This document shows, one piece after another, positions 1-5,819 of a stretch of 7,341 bases of DNA. Location: assembly GCF_037137075.1 (NCBI RefSeq), contig NZ_JBBBNV010000058.1:1-7341 (forward strand), in the 5' to 3' direction. A program made the translations under genes and the position numbers. The stretch's first letter is position 1, and each line of letters starts with the position of its first letter. The stretch is from JBBBNV01 sp037137075. Lineage in GTDB: Bacteria > Bacillota > Bacilli > Paenibacillales > NBRC-103111. The notes beneath the pieces were generated by a model. It did no database searches. It was not told the origin of the DNA and was given only the letters and a program-made list of their open reading frames with translations.

Positions 1-198
1 AGGCTCCATGTCAAGCTGCGGCTCAACAGTTTACTAGATTTAGTTTTCAAAGGTTACACTTTTTAATTGACAGTCTCCCCCAAACATCCTGATCAGCACC
101 TGACGGCGAATTGTGGTTTTGCAACGTAACCATACTGAATTTCTTACTATGCGATCCATGAAATCGACCGGCGCTGCAAATAAAAATTCACAATGAAA
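1..198. other. Left edge, no supportable gene
   Basis: I see no gene I can support here. A 61-codon minus-strand frame (225 to 40) begins with ATG inside the loop of the inverted repeat at 199-252, has no Shine-Dalgarno sequence, and its product resembles nothing I recognise. The stretch is AT-rich. It may be the far end of the decayed dehydrogenase locus to its right, because the C-terminal part of that gene would be expected around here, but I could not recover any dehydrogenase motif in it. Confidence 0.5.
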
Positions 199-252
199 AC
201 CATCCATCATAAAAACGGCTACCATCTGGGATAGTCTGTTATGATGGATGGT
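199..252. repeat. Perfect 14-bp inverted repeat (hairpin)
   Basis: The left arm ACCATCCATCATAA (199-212) and right arm TTATGATGGATGGT (239-252) are exact reverse complements separated by 26 bases. On the plus strand the right arm is followed by CTTGTTTTTG, so it could be a rho-independent terminator for a plus-strand transcript entering from the left. The long loop and lack of GC in the stem make a weak terminator. It could equally be the inverted ends of a small insertion remnant. It sits where the recognisable dehydrogenase pseudogene fades out. Confidence 0.7.
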
Positions 253-617
253 CTTGTTTTTGTGATGTTGTGCTTAAGGCCTCCCGATGCTTCAGCCGGA
301 AACAGTTCTGTGTTCATGGGTTCCTGTGTGATCGGGTTGACCGTAATTTCTTCGGTTCAAGCTTCGTGGCCGGATGACGGATAAGCTGCTCGACTGCACC
401 CTGGGCGCCGCATAAACGCTGTATATCGGAGGCATCACCCCTCCTGGCGGAAGTCGAAAAGTTGATCATGCGATCGTTCTCGCTTATGCCCCGTGCCGCG
501 CCGCTTGCTGAATCGCGATGAATGTTCCCTTCACGGTAATGGCGAAATGCCTATCGAAGTCCTCTTCCCGGTACCCCGAGAAGCTTCTGTTACCAATACT
601 AGGTTTCCTTCCAGCGT
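219..617 (-). pseudogene. Decayed short-chain dehydrogenase (SDR, FabG-like)
   Basis: A short-chain dehydrogenase/reductase can be read on the minus strand only by changing frame repeatedly. From 614 to 564 it reads LEGNLVLVTEASRGTGK, a damaged form of the NAD(P)-binding TGxxxGxG motif with G changed to E and I to T. At about 564-567 this runs directly into EEDFDRHFAITVKGTF (567-484), which normally lies some 70-80 residues further on, so an internal segment is deleted. A stop at 486-484 is followed in other frames by RMINFSTS (catalytic-Ser strand, about 475-449), IYSVYA plus GAQGAVEQL (active-site YxxxK with K now Q, about 423-385) and ITVNPITQEPMNTELF (347-300). The last frame ends at the stop at 221-219. 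A usual SDR is about 250 residues and its C-terminal 50 are not recognisable here. No start codon remains in the N-terminal frame. Glucose-1-dehydrogenase and 3-oxoacyl-ACP reductase subfamilies cannot be told apart from these remains. The family call is firm; the block limits are approximate. Confidence 0.85.
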
Positions 618-1049
618 TTGAACTAGTGAAATTCTTATCCTGTTTACTGTTTATCATTTGTATGATTTCGTCTTACATCACGGCCGATGCAGTGAGCGCT
701 TCATCTAAACCAATGCGGCGAACCTGGGTGAAGATGCTGTCATCTTGACGATCCCTGTGGGCGTGTCCTTTGCTCCGAGCGGTATTTCTTTATAACCAAG
801 ATCAGAGATGAGGAGAGTGAAGCCATCCGCGACATGGTACTTATTCCGTACCGACATCTGGCTGGAGCTTGCACCTTTTGTTGTGCGGGCGTGCTTATCT
901 CGCAGTCGGCCTGTGTCGCTGTGACAGTTCTATTACATTTTTGTGGCTACTTCATGGTAAATTACGGCACCCGATCTGCCTTATAGTATAAACAAGGCAA
1001 GGGCAACGACTCTTCCTCAGCAAAACAAAAGCTAAAGGAGCGAATAACA
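618..1049. other. 432-bp gap, no supportable gene
   Basis: No gene can be supported. The plus frame is open from 732 to 983, with an ATG at 834 that would give about 50 residues including a hydrophobic cysteine-rich stretch, but it has no ribosome site and no family resemblance. The minus frame from about 832 to 700 reads like protein (GFTLLISDLGYKEIPLGAKD and onward to a stop) and may be a second gene remnant that I cannot name. The promoter of the secreted repeat-protein gene should lie in the right half. The best -10-like hexamer is TATAGT (982-987), but I found no convincing -35 at the proper distance. Confidence 0.5.
1034..1040 (+). promoter_or_regulatory. Ribosome binding site of the repeat-protein gene
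   Basis: AAAGGAG lies 9 nt before the ATG at 1050, an ideal spacing in Bacillota. It fixes that ATG as the start, rather than the later in-frame ATGs inside the signal peptide. Confidence 0.85.
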
Positions 1050-1772
1050 ATGAACAAGTACAAAAAAATGGGTGTAACTGCAGTAATGGCGATGATGGTG
1101 GCGATGAGCGCAACAGCTGGCGCATATGCTATGGAATCGCCGCTCCAGGCGTCCAAGGCCTCAATTGGAACAGACGGGGCGATCGAGCTGAGCCTGCCGA
1201 CCGCAGACAGCGAGCAAGCATTCATCGAGTACGTGAAATCGCTGAACGTACTGAATCAGCAGGAGCTGGACAAGCTGGTCCACGTGAGCGAAGAGAGCGG
1301 GAAGCTGTACGCCTCGCTTGATAGCCTGCTTGGGAAGGAGAAGCTGACAGCGGGCGAACAAGCCGAGCTTGAGGCGGTACAGGAGAAGGTGAATAAGCTT
1401 CAGGAGAGCGCAGCTGAGCTTTACACCAAGATTAATGCGGCTGAAGCTAAGGGCGGGATCGAGCTGATCCTGCCGACCGCAGACAGCGAGCAAGCATTCA
1501 TCGAGTACGTGAAATCGCTGAATGTACTGAATCAGCAGGAGCTGGACAAGCTTGCTGAGGTGTCAGCAAAAACGACAAAGCTGTATGCCTCGATTGCAGA
1601 TTTGCTGTCCAAGTCGACACTGACGGCGACTGAGCAGGCCCAGCTGGATCAGGTCCTCGACCAAATCACTCGCTTGCAGGAAGGGCTTGACCAGACATAC
1701 AAAAAAATTGATTCCGTTGGAGGATTCGACAAAGTTCTTGAAGAAGATGTTGCAGACGTAAAAAAACAATAA
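1050..1772 (+). CDS. Secreted helical protein with two 92-residue repeats
   Basis: The 240-residue product has a clear Sec signal peptide: a basic N-terminus (MNKYKK), a hydrophobic core, and an AYA cleavage site giving a predicted cut after residue 27. The mature part is two tandem repeats of period 92 residues (about 45-136 and 137-228), then a short acidic-to-basic tail. Each repeat starts IEL-LPTADSEQAFIEYVKS, a likely first helix, followed by Leu/Glu/Gln/Lys-rich heptad-like segments suggesting helical hairpins or coiled coil. There is no Cys or Trp, no lipobox, no sortase motif and no C-terminal anchor, so it is probably released or held in the wall matrix. I do not recognise the family. 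The gene lies 77 bp before a two-component system on the same strand, so it may be regulated by, or act as a ligand or accessory for, that system; this is inferred from position. The coding sequence is intact, and codon use is regular. Confidence 0.88.
   Translation: MNKYKKMGVTAVMAMMVAMSATAGAYAMESPLQASKASIGTDGAIELSLPTADSEQAFIEYVKSLNVLNQQELDKLVHVSEESGKLYASLDSLLGKEKLTAGEQAELEAVQEKVNKLQESAAELYTKINAAEAKGGIELILPTADSEQAFIEYVKSLNVLNQQELDKLAEVSAKTTKLYASIADLLSKSTLTATEQAQLDQVLDQITRLQEGLDQTYKKIDSVGGFDKVLEEDVADVKKQ
1181..1276 (+). repeat. Near-identical direct repeat, copy 1
   Basis: These 96 bases recur at 1457-1552 (offset 276 bp, exactly 92 codons). I count two differences by eye: AGC/ATC (Ser/Ile) near 1192 and a silent AAC/AAT in the Asn codon of SLNVLN. 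Immediately after it the two repeats diverge sharply. Confidence 0.9.
1457..1552 (+). repeat. Near-identical direct repeat, copy 2
   Basis: This is the second copy of the 96-base block at 1181-1276. It encodes the first 32 residues of the second protein repeat. The remaining residues of the unit match the first repeat at only about 24 of 53 positions by my count. Confidence 0.9.
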
Positions 1773-1802
1773 ACTGTTGACGGGTTTCCCTCACGCAGGA
1801 TC

Positions 1803-1852
1803 AGGAAAGGAGCGCGGGCGGCCGGACGGCCGCCTGCAAATATAACCAAGTG
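1803..1852 (+). promoter_or_regulatory. Response-regulator leader: SD, hairpin, GTG start
   Basis: A strong Shine-Dalgarno AGGAAAGGAG (1803-1812) is followed by a 10-bp stem (1814-1823 with 1828-1837, one G-U pair) closed by a GGAC tetraloop, then AAATATAACCAA and GTG at 1850. No ATG, GTG or TTG in the response-regulator frame lies between the in-frame stop at 1778-1780 and 1850. The linear SD-to-start distance is 37 nt, but if the 24-nt hairpin folds the effective distance falls to about 13 nt. There is no U-tract after the stem, so it is a poor intrinsic terminator. The stem could also be a processing or attenuation point between the repeat-protein gene and the regulator. Confidence 0.7.
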
Positions 1853-2551
1853 GAGCCACTTATCTATGTTGCAGACGACGAAGACGACATTCGTCAATTG
1901 GTGAAAATGTTTCTGGAAAGCGCAGGCTACCGGGTGAAGGCGTTCCCGACGGGAGATGCGCTGTTTTTTGCTTTCTCGCAGCAGCCTGCCGATCTCGTCA
2001 TTCTTGATATTATGATGCCGGGTACGGACGGGCTTACGCTGTGCAATCGGATTCGGGCTATATCGGCCGTGCCTATCATTCTGCTCACAGCCAAGGACAG
2101 CGACGCCGACTACATTGCCGGAATCACACTTGGCAGCGACGATTACTTGACCAAGCCGTTCCGGCCTACGATTCTGACCGTGCGTGTCAAGGCGCTGCTG
2201 CGGCGAACAGAGCTGATGAAAGGGGCTTCCCCCTCCTCGGACGATGACCTGGTCTGCGGTGATCTGTCCCTATCTGCCAAAAAGCGCTGTATCTCGCATC
2301 AAGAGAAGGAAGTGGAGCTGACAACGACTGAATACGCCTGCCTTGCTTTTTTAATGAAGCATTACGAAGAGACCGTTTCCCGCGAAACCATGCTTAAGGA
2401 AGTATGGGGCTACCATGATGCGGTGGAAACGCGCGTGACGGATGAAACGATTCGCCGTATTCGCAAAAAACTGGCCGCTGTCGGCAGCCGCACCATCATT
2501 GCCAACAAGTGGGCAGTGGGATATATGTTACGGGAGGAGCTGCAGCCATAA
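1850..2551 (+). CDS. OmpR/PhoB-family response regulator
   Basis: The 233-residue product is a DNA-binding response regulator, the cytoplasmic output partner of the kinase encoded next. The receiver domain (about 3-118) has the acidic pair D9/D10, phospho-acceptor D53 in VILDIMMPGTDG, T80 in ILLTAK and K102 in YLTKPF, so every key residue is present. The C-terminal winged-helix domain (about 130-230) has the LTTTEYACLAFLM and VSRETMLKEVWGY segments, the recognition helix VTDETIRRIRKKL and the wing IIANKWAVGYML. Length is normal for the family. Translation starts at GTG 1850, which places the first beta strand (LIYVADDE) correctly; no usable start lies upstream, and the nearest ribosome site is unusually distant behind a hairpin. 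The stop lies 5 nt before the kinase start, so the two are co-transcribed. The regulated genes cannot be named; the preceding secreted-protein gene is a candidate. Confidence 0.95.
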   Translation: MEPLIYVADDEDDIRQLVKMFLESAGYRVKAFPTGDALFFAFSQQPADLVILDIMMPGTDGLTLCNRIRAISAVPIILLTAKDSDADYIAGITLGSDDYLTKPFRPTILTVRVKALLRRTELMKGASPSSDDDLVCGDLSLSAKKRCISHQEKEVELTTTEYACLAFLMKHYEETVSRETMLKEVWGYHDAVETRVTDETIRRIRKKLAAVGSRTIIANKWAVGYMLREELQP

Positions 2552-2556
2552 TACAC

Positions 2557-3861
2557 ATGAAAAACCAATATCGTATGACTCTCTTAACGGTATCCTTAAC
2601 CTTGCTGGTAGGCATTGCACTCTTGACAGCACTCAATATCGGGATGCAAGTCCACTTGAAACGGGAAGCCAGAGCGGCGGTAGCCAGTATCCTCGAAAGC
2701 AATACGCCCTTGGCGAGGGCTTACACCGGTGCGATGACGGATGTCAGCCTGAACCAGCCTCAGACGGTTTACGGCCTGGAGAGCGAGATGCCTGCCACGA
2801 CGGGTGAATCATCGGAAGTCGCCATGCCGATGGATATGCCTGTCGTGGTCAATGAGACACAGGGAAGCTCGTTGTTTATGGTACGCGAGTTGTTTGACAT
2901 TGATAATGAAGCCATTCGAAGCATTTATACGTCGCATGAGAAAGAGCTGTTTGATTACTACATCAGCAACAAGGCCACCATGGACAAGAATCGCATTCAA
3001 GAGATGCGGATAGGGGAGATGACTGTTTATTTTGCCGTGATGGATACCGAGGGGGGAGGGCGATCCGTTACCTCTATCTTGTATGTGGATTCCTATCCGG
3101 TCTTCACCATCATGAAGAGTCTCAAAGTCCTCTTTCTGGGCGTGATGGTCGTTCTCATTCTGGGAGCCACCCTGATCGGTATTCAAACCGGCAAGCGGCT
3201 GGAGGATTCCGAACAGAAGCTTAAACGTTTTTTTTCCAATGCCTCCCATGAATTGAAGACGCCTCTGATGAGCATACAGGGTTATGCGGAAGGGCTGCAA
3301 AGCGGCGTCATTACTGATACACGGATGGCCTCGACCGTCATCTTGCAGCAAAGCGACCGGATGCAATCGCTCGTAGAGGAGCTGCTCCTGCTCTCCAAAA
3401 TCGAGAGTGGTCAAGTGCAGCTTGATCTGCAAAAAATAAATGTGAGCGAGGTGATGGATAGTGTCGTGGCTGCACATGCCGTGTTGACGGAGAAGAAGCA
3501 ACTGTCGGTCGAGTGCGAGTTCCCTGACGCACCAATATGGGTTAAGGGAGACGAGCGACAGCTTGATAAGGCATTCAGCAGCATCTTCTCGAACGCCGCC
3601 AAATACGCGCAATCCCGAATACAGGTGAGGGTGTCTGTCGACGGAAAGCGGGTGCAGGTACGCATCGCCGATGACGGAGCGGGAATTTCGGAGCAAGATC
3701 TGGAGCATGTGTTCAAGCGGTTCTACACGGGCACTAACGGGAATACCGGGGTCGGATTGTCGCTGGCCCATGAGATTATGCAGCTGCATCGTGGCGCTAT
3801 TAGGGTGGAGAATAACCAGGGCGCCCAATTCATCGTCTCTCTTCCACGGAGTAAGAGCTGA
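2557..3861 (+). CDS. Membrane sensor histidine kinase without HAMP
   Basis: The 434-residue product is the sensor partner of the upstream regulator. Transmembrane helix 1 is at about 8-28, an extracytoplasmic domain spans about 31-187, and helix 2 is at about 189-211. A linker of only about 20 residues leads to the H-box SNASHELKTPL with phospho-acceptor H231, so there is no room for a HAMP domain. The HATPase domain has N346 in the N-box (FSNAAKYA), D372 of the G1 box (DDGAGIS), the F-box VFKRFYTG and the G2 box GVGLSLA (398-404). The sensor domain has a Met/Pro/acid segment (VAMPMDMPVVV) and no recognisable PAS or Cache signature. I chose ATG 2557 because it puts a short basic N-terminus before helix 1 and follows GGGAGGAG (2532-2539), although 17 nt is long spacing. 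An ATG at 2575 and an in-frame ATG at 2509 inside the regulator gene are less likely. The signal sensed is unknown. Confidence 0.93.
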   Translation: MKNQYRMTLLTVSLTLLVGIALLTALNIGMQVHLKREARAAVASILESNTPLARAYTGAMTDVSLNQPQTVYGLESEMPATTGESSEVAMPMDMPVVVNETQGSSLFMVRELFDIDNEAIRSIYTSHEKELFDYYISNKATMDKNRIQEMRIGEMTVYFAVMDTEGGGRSVTSILYVDSYPVFTIMKSLKVLFLGVMVVLILGATLIGIQTGKRLEDSEQKLKRFFSNASHELKTPLMSIQGYAEGLQSGVITDTRMASTVILQQSDRMQSLVEELLLLSKIESGQVQLDLQKINVSEVMDSVVAAHAVLTEKKQLSVECEFPDAPIWVKGDERQLDKAFSSIFSNAAKYAQSRIQVRVSVDGKRVQVRIADDGAGISEQDLEHVFKRFYTGTNGNTGVGLSLAHEIMQLHRGAIRVENNQGAQFIVSLPRSKS

Positions 3862-3984
3862 CATCTCGCGTTGGCGAGCATTCAGGAGATTCCCCCAGTT
3901 CATTCAACACTCGATTAAATTGGTTTATATTTGGTTATCATACAATATAAAATCAATGGGTACTTTTTGTTTTGCCGAGGAAGG
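3862..3984 (+). promoter_or_regulatory. AT-rich intergenic region before ger remnants
   Basis: This 123-bp region probably carried the ger operon promoter. The AT-rich stretch 3920-3951 contains TTGGTT (3920-3925), TACAAT (3941-3946) and TATAAA (3946-3951), but no pair at 17-bp spacing. CATACAA at 3939-3945 is one base off the forespore sigma-G/F -10 form CATnnTA, which would suit a germination operon, but no matching -35 is evident. A short CTCGC/GCGAG hairpin at 3865-3878 follows the kinase stop and lacks a U-tract. GAGGAAGG (3978-3985) precedes the first ger codons. Confidence 0.35.
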
Positions 3985-4895
3985 ATGAATATGGGAACAC
4001 ATGATGGAATATTCCAGCCCTTCAACACCGATCTTGAAGTAGCCATTTAACCCGCTTAGCCCCTTTCCTCAAATTAATAATACCGAACGGCCTGACACCG
4101 TTGCGGCCAATGTATTGGAAGGACGCGTAGCAATTATGGTGACGGAACGCCTTTTGCGCTAATTGTTCCGACAACCTTTTGGGAAATGCTGCAAAGCAGC
4201 GACGATTATTATAATCGCTATTTGTATATTTTTTTTGTGCGAACCATGCGGTTCATTTTGCTGCTTATGACCTTAACCTTACCTTCCCTGTACATCGTGA
4301 TGTCTACCTGTCATTATGAGATGATTCCGACCAACCTTCTCCTCACTTTAATGGCGAGCCGGGAAGGGATACCGTTTCCTGCGCTGCTTGAGGCGATGAC
4401 GATGGAGGTGATGTTTGAAGCGCTCAGAGAAGCGGGGATACGTCTCCCCAAAAGAATTGGTAATACGGTGAGTATTCTTGACGCCATCATCATAGGTACG
4501 GCAGCTGTTGAGGCGGGTATCGTTTCTGCTCCGATGGTTATCATTGTTTCGATTACAGGTGTTGCCGCATCAACCATACCGCGTAGTCATCTTGGGAATT
4601 CTATTCGTCTCCTCGTCTCCTTCGTTTTCCATTAATGATTATCTCATCGTTCATGGGCTTATTCGGATTATGCACAGGCTTTGTCGTTATTGTCGCACAC
4701 TTGTGCAATATTCGTTCGTTCGGCGCCCCCTTTTTGGCTCCTCTCTCGCCGCTTTCATTGCAGGGGTTAAAGGATTTCTGGCTCAGAGCTCCGTGGTGGC
4801 TCATGGTTCGCAGACCAAAGTATACCGGAGTCACCGATCCCGTACGAGAGGACCCGACGGTTTGGAAATCCCGTCTGTTCAAACGAAAGAAGTAA
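3985..4895 (+). pseudogene. gerA: Broken spore germination protein GerA (GerAA family)
   Basis: GerA-type proteins are subunits of the germinant receptor in the spore inner membrane. Here an N-terminal scrap with a good ribosome site (MNMGTHDGIFQPFNTDLEVA, 3985-4047, then a stop) is followed by sequence that belongs some 240 residues later, so most of the hydrophilic domain is deleted. FPQINNTERPDTVAANVLEG (4064-4123) begins the conserved core. One base is missing at 4139-4140, where IMV should continue into DGTPFALIVP. From 4141 the frame is open through the membrane region, including YEMIPTNLL, REGIPFPALLEA, EAGIRLPKRIG and AVEAGIVSAPMVI. An 8-bp tandem duplication at 4606-4621 breaks the frame again. 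The last block reads RFPLMIISSFMGLFGL and on to the typical RSFGAPFLAPLSP and APWWLMVRRP, ending at the stop 4893-4895. A full-length member is about 480-530 residues. The product cannot be functional as it stands. Confidence 0.92.
4606..4621 (+). repeat. 8-bp tandem duplication breaking gerA
   Basis: CGTCTCCT occurs twice head to tail (4606-4613 and 4614-4621). With one copy removed, the reading frame runs ATT CGT CTC CTT CGT TTT CCA, that is IRLLRFP, the conserved GerA sequence before the last membrane segment. With both copies the frame reaches a stop at 4633-4635. Confidence 0.9.
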
Positions 4896-4921
4896 GGTAT
4901 ATCTTGTTCGGAGGAGCTTCA

Positions 4922-5299
4922 ATGAAACGATTGCTCGTCTATGTCCCTCTGATGCTTTTGTTATCCGGATGCTGGGACCGTTTCGCTGGACTTTTTTAAT
5001 CGCAGCGGGGAGGCAAGGCTTTCAGGCGATATTTATGTCGCCCGCGGCAAAGCGCTGGATGTACTGAAAACCAATCCGTATTTTTCCGAAATTCCCTACG
5101 AATCGATTCGCGAGATCGGGAATATAACCGGTTTGAAGGTAACGTTGCGCAGATTCCTTAGCGATTATTACAGGAAGTGGAATCAGGACTGGAAAAGCCG
5201 TTGGAATGAACTGCTTCCCAGATCAAAACCAACCTCGAGGTAAGCTTCGTTATCCAACATGTTGGATTTGACTACAACAATGCTGGAATGATGCAGTAG
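4922..5299 (+). pseudogene. gerC: Broken germination lipoprotein GerC
   Basis: Ger(x)C proteins are the lipoprotein subunit of germinant receptors, normally about 370-400 residues. The start is well preserved: GGAGG at 4911-4915, ATG 4922, a hydrophobic signal and the lipobox LLSGCWDR typical of the family. The frame then stops at 4997-4999 after a run of six T (4992-4997), where slippage or a junction deletion has occurred. In another frame (about 4992-5220) a middle fragment (GDIYVARGKALDVLKTNPYF, EIPYESIREIGNITG) joins the C-terminal region with WNQDWKSRWNELLP. A further frame change near 5221 is needed to read TNLEVSFVIQHVGFDYN, the C-terminal beta strands, ending at 5297-5299. About 125 of the expected residues remain. 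It lies 26 bp after the gerA stop, consistent with an operon. Confidence 0.88.
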
Positions 5300-5644
5300 T
5301 GTCTAGAAATGGAGTTGACCGGCAATATCGATAGGCTCGATTTGATTTCTTATGGTCTCTGGATCCCGACACAGTTCTCGAAACTTGCATTATCCTTACT
5401 TGTACTTAGTTTAGCCATCAATGTGGTACTACATCTAAAAACGTCGGTAACACGAGTTCCGGCCGTTGTCGGAGTCGCCCTATTGGCCTTGTATTTCCAG
5501 GAAAGGGACGTTGCACATTATCAATTTTATTTGAGCAACAACAGCTTGGGAGGCAGACTCATGCTAATCTTGGAGCTGGGTATTGTCCTATTATTTTTCG
5601 TCTCTGTTCGTGTGAGCCACAACAAATCTTCCGGTAGGAGATGA
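5300..5644 (+). pseudogene. gerB: C-terminal fragment of germination permease GerB
   Basis: GerB proteins are the APC-superfamily membrane subunit of germinant receptors, about 360 residues with ten helices. Only a C-terminal portion survives. The reading frame continues directly from the gerC stop; ATG 5309 lies in it without a usable ribosome site. GNIDRLDLISYGLWIPTQF matches the family's conserved region before the last helices. Three hydrophobic segments follow (about 5370-5430, 5455-5500 and 5560-5620), and the C-terminus is basic (SHNKSSGRR). The first two-thirds are missing, and the junction falls within a few bases of the gerC end, so one deletion probably removed the intergenic DNA and the gerB 5' part. 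The A-C-B order is one of the arrangements found for ger operons. The fragment could be translated as 111 residues but would not be a receptor subunit. Confidence 0.8.
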
Positions 5645-5819
5645 AGAATGATTATCGCCACTTGTCATGGCGAGCCAGCGGCAAAAGCCAAGCCGGTATT
5701 ATCAATGGCAATACATGCGATATCATCAACCATGCGGCCTTAGAAGCCGTTGGCGAGATGCATGTCTGCTCATATTTGCCAATGAATTTGTGTCCGTCAT
5801 CGGCATCCTGCAATCAGGC
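5645..5819. other. Unassigned stretch between gerB remnant and L,D-transpeptidase
   Basis: The ger remnants and the transpeptidase gene converge here, and I found no convincing terminator. A plus-strand 68-codon frame (5641-5847) overlaps both neighbours by a few bases, has no ribosome site of its own beyond the GGTAGGAG at the gerB stop, and shows no family features. The minus strand reads GRMVDDIACIAIDNTGLAFA (about 5741-5682) between stops, which has protein-like composition and might be another gene remnant. Neither is supported well enough to call. Confidence 0.4.

Noticed and set aside
518..748. 76-codon plus-strand frame with a hydrophobic segment
   Set aside because: It is the complement of the decayed dehydrogenase motifs, which give a much better match on the minus strand.
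1161..1493. 110-codon minus-strand frame with an apparent internal repeat (AVCGRQ)
   Set aside because: The repeat is simply the complement of the direct repeat in the secreted-protein gene, which has a signal peptide and ribosome site on the plus strand.
1814..1837. Hairpin read as a rho-independent terminator of the repeat-protein gene
   Set aside because: The stem is followed by AAATATAACC rather than a U-tract, and it lies between a Shine-Dalgarno and the next start, so a translational role is more plausible.
2809..3903. 364-codon open frame on the minus strand opposite the histidine kinase
   Set aside because: It lies antisense to a kinase with every conserved motif, has no ribosome site, and its product looks like the low-information complement of a GC-rich gene.
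1011..3983. An inverted match of about 18 of 19 bases between 1012-1030 and 3965-3983 (CTTCCTC-GCAAAACAAAA type)
   Set aside because: The sequence is low-complexity and does not extend on either side. One copy overlaps the ger ribosome site. It is probably chance rather than element ends around the module.
4508..4999. 163-codon frame spanning the gerA/gerC junction
   Set aside because: Only its last 25 codons (the GerC lipoprotein start at 4922) are real; the earlier part is out of frame with gerA.
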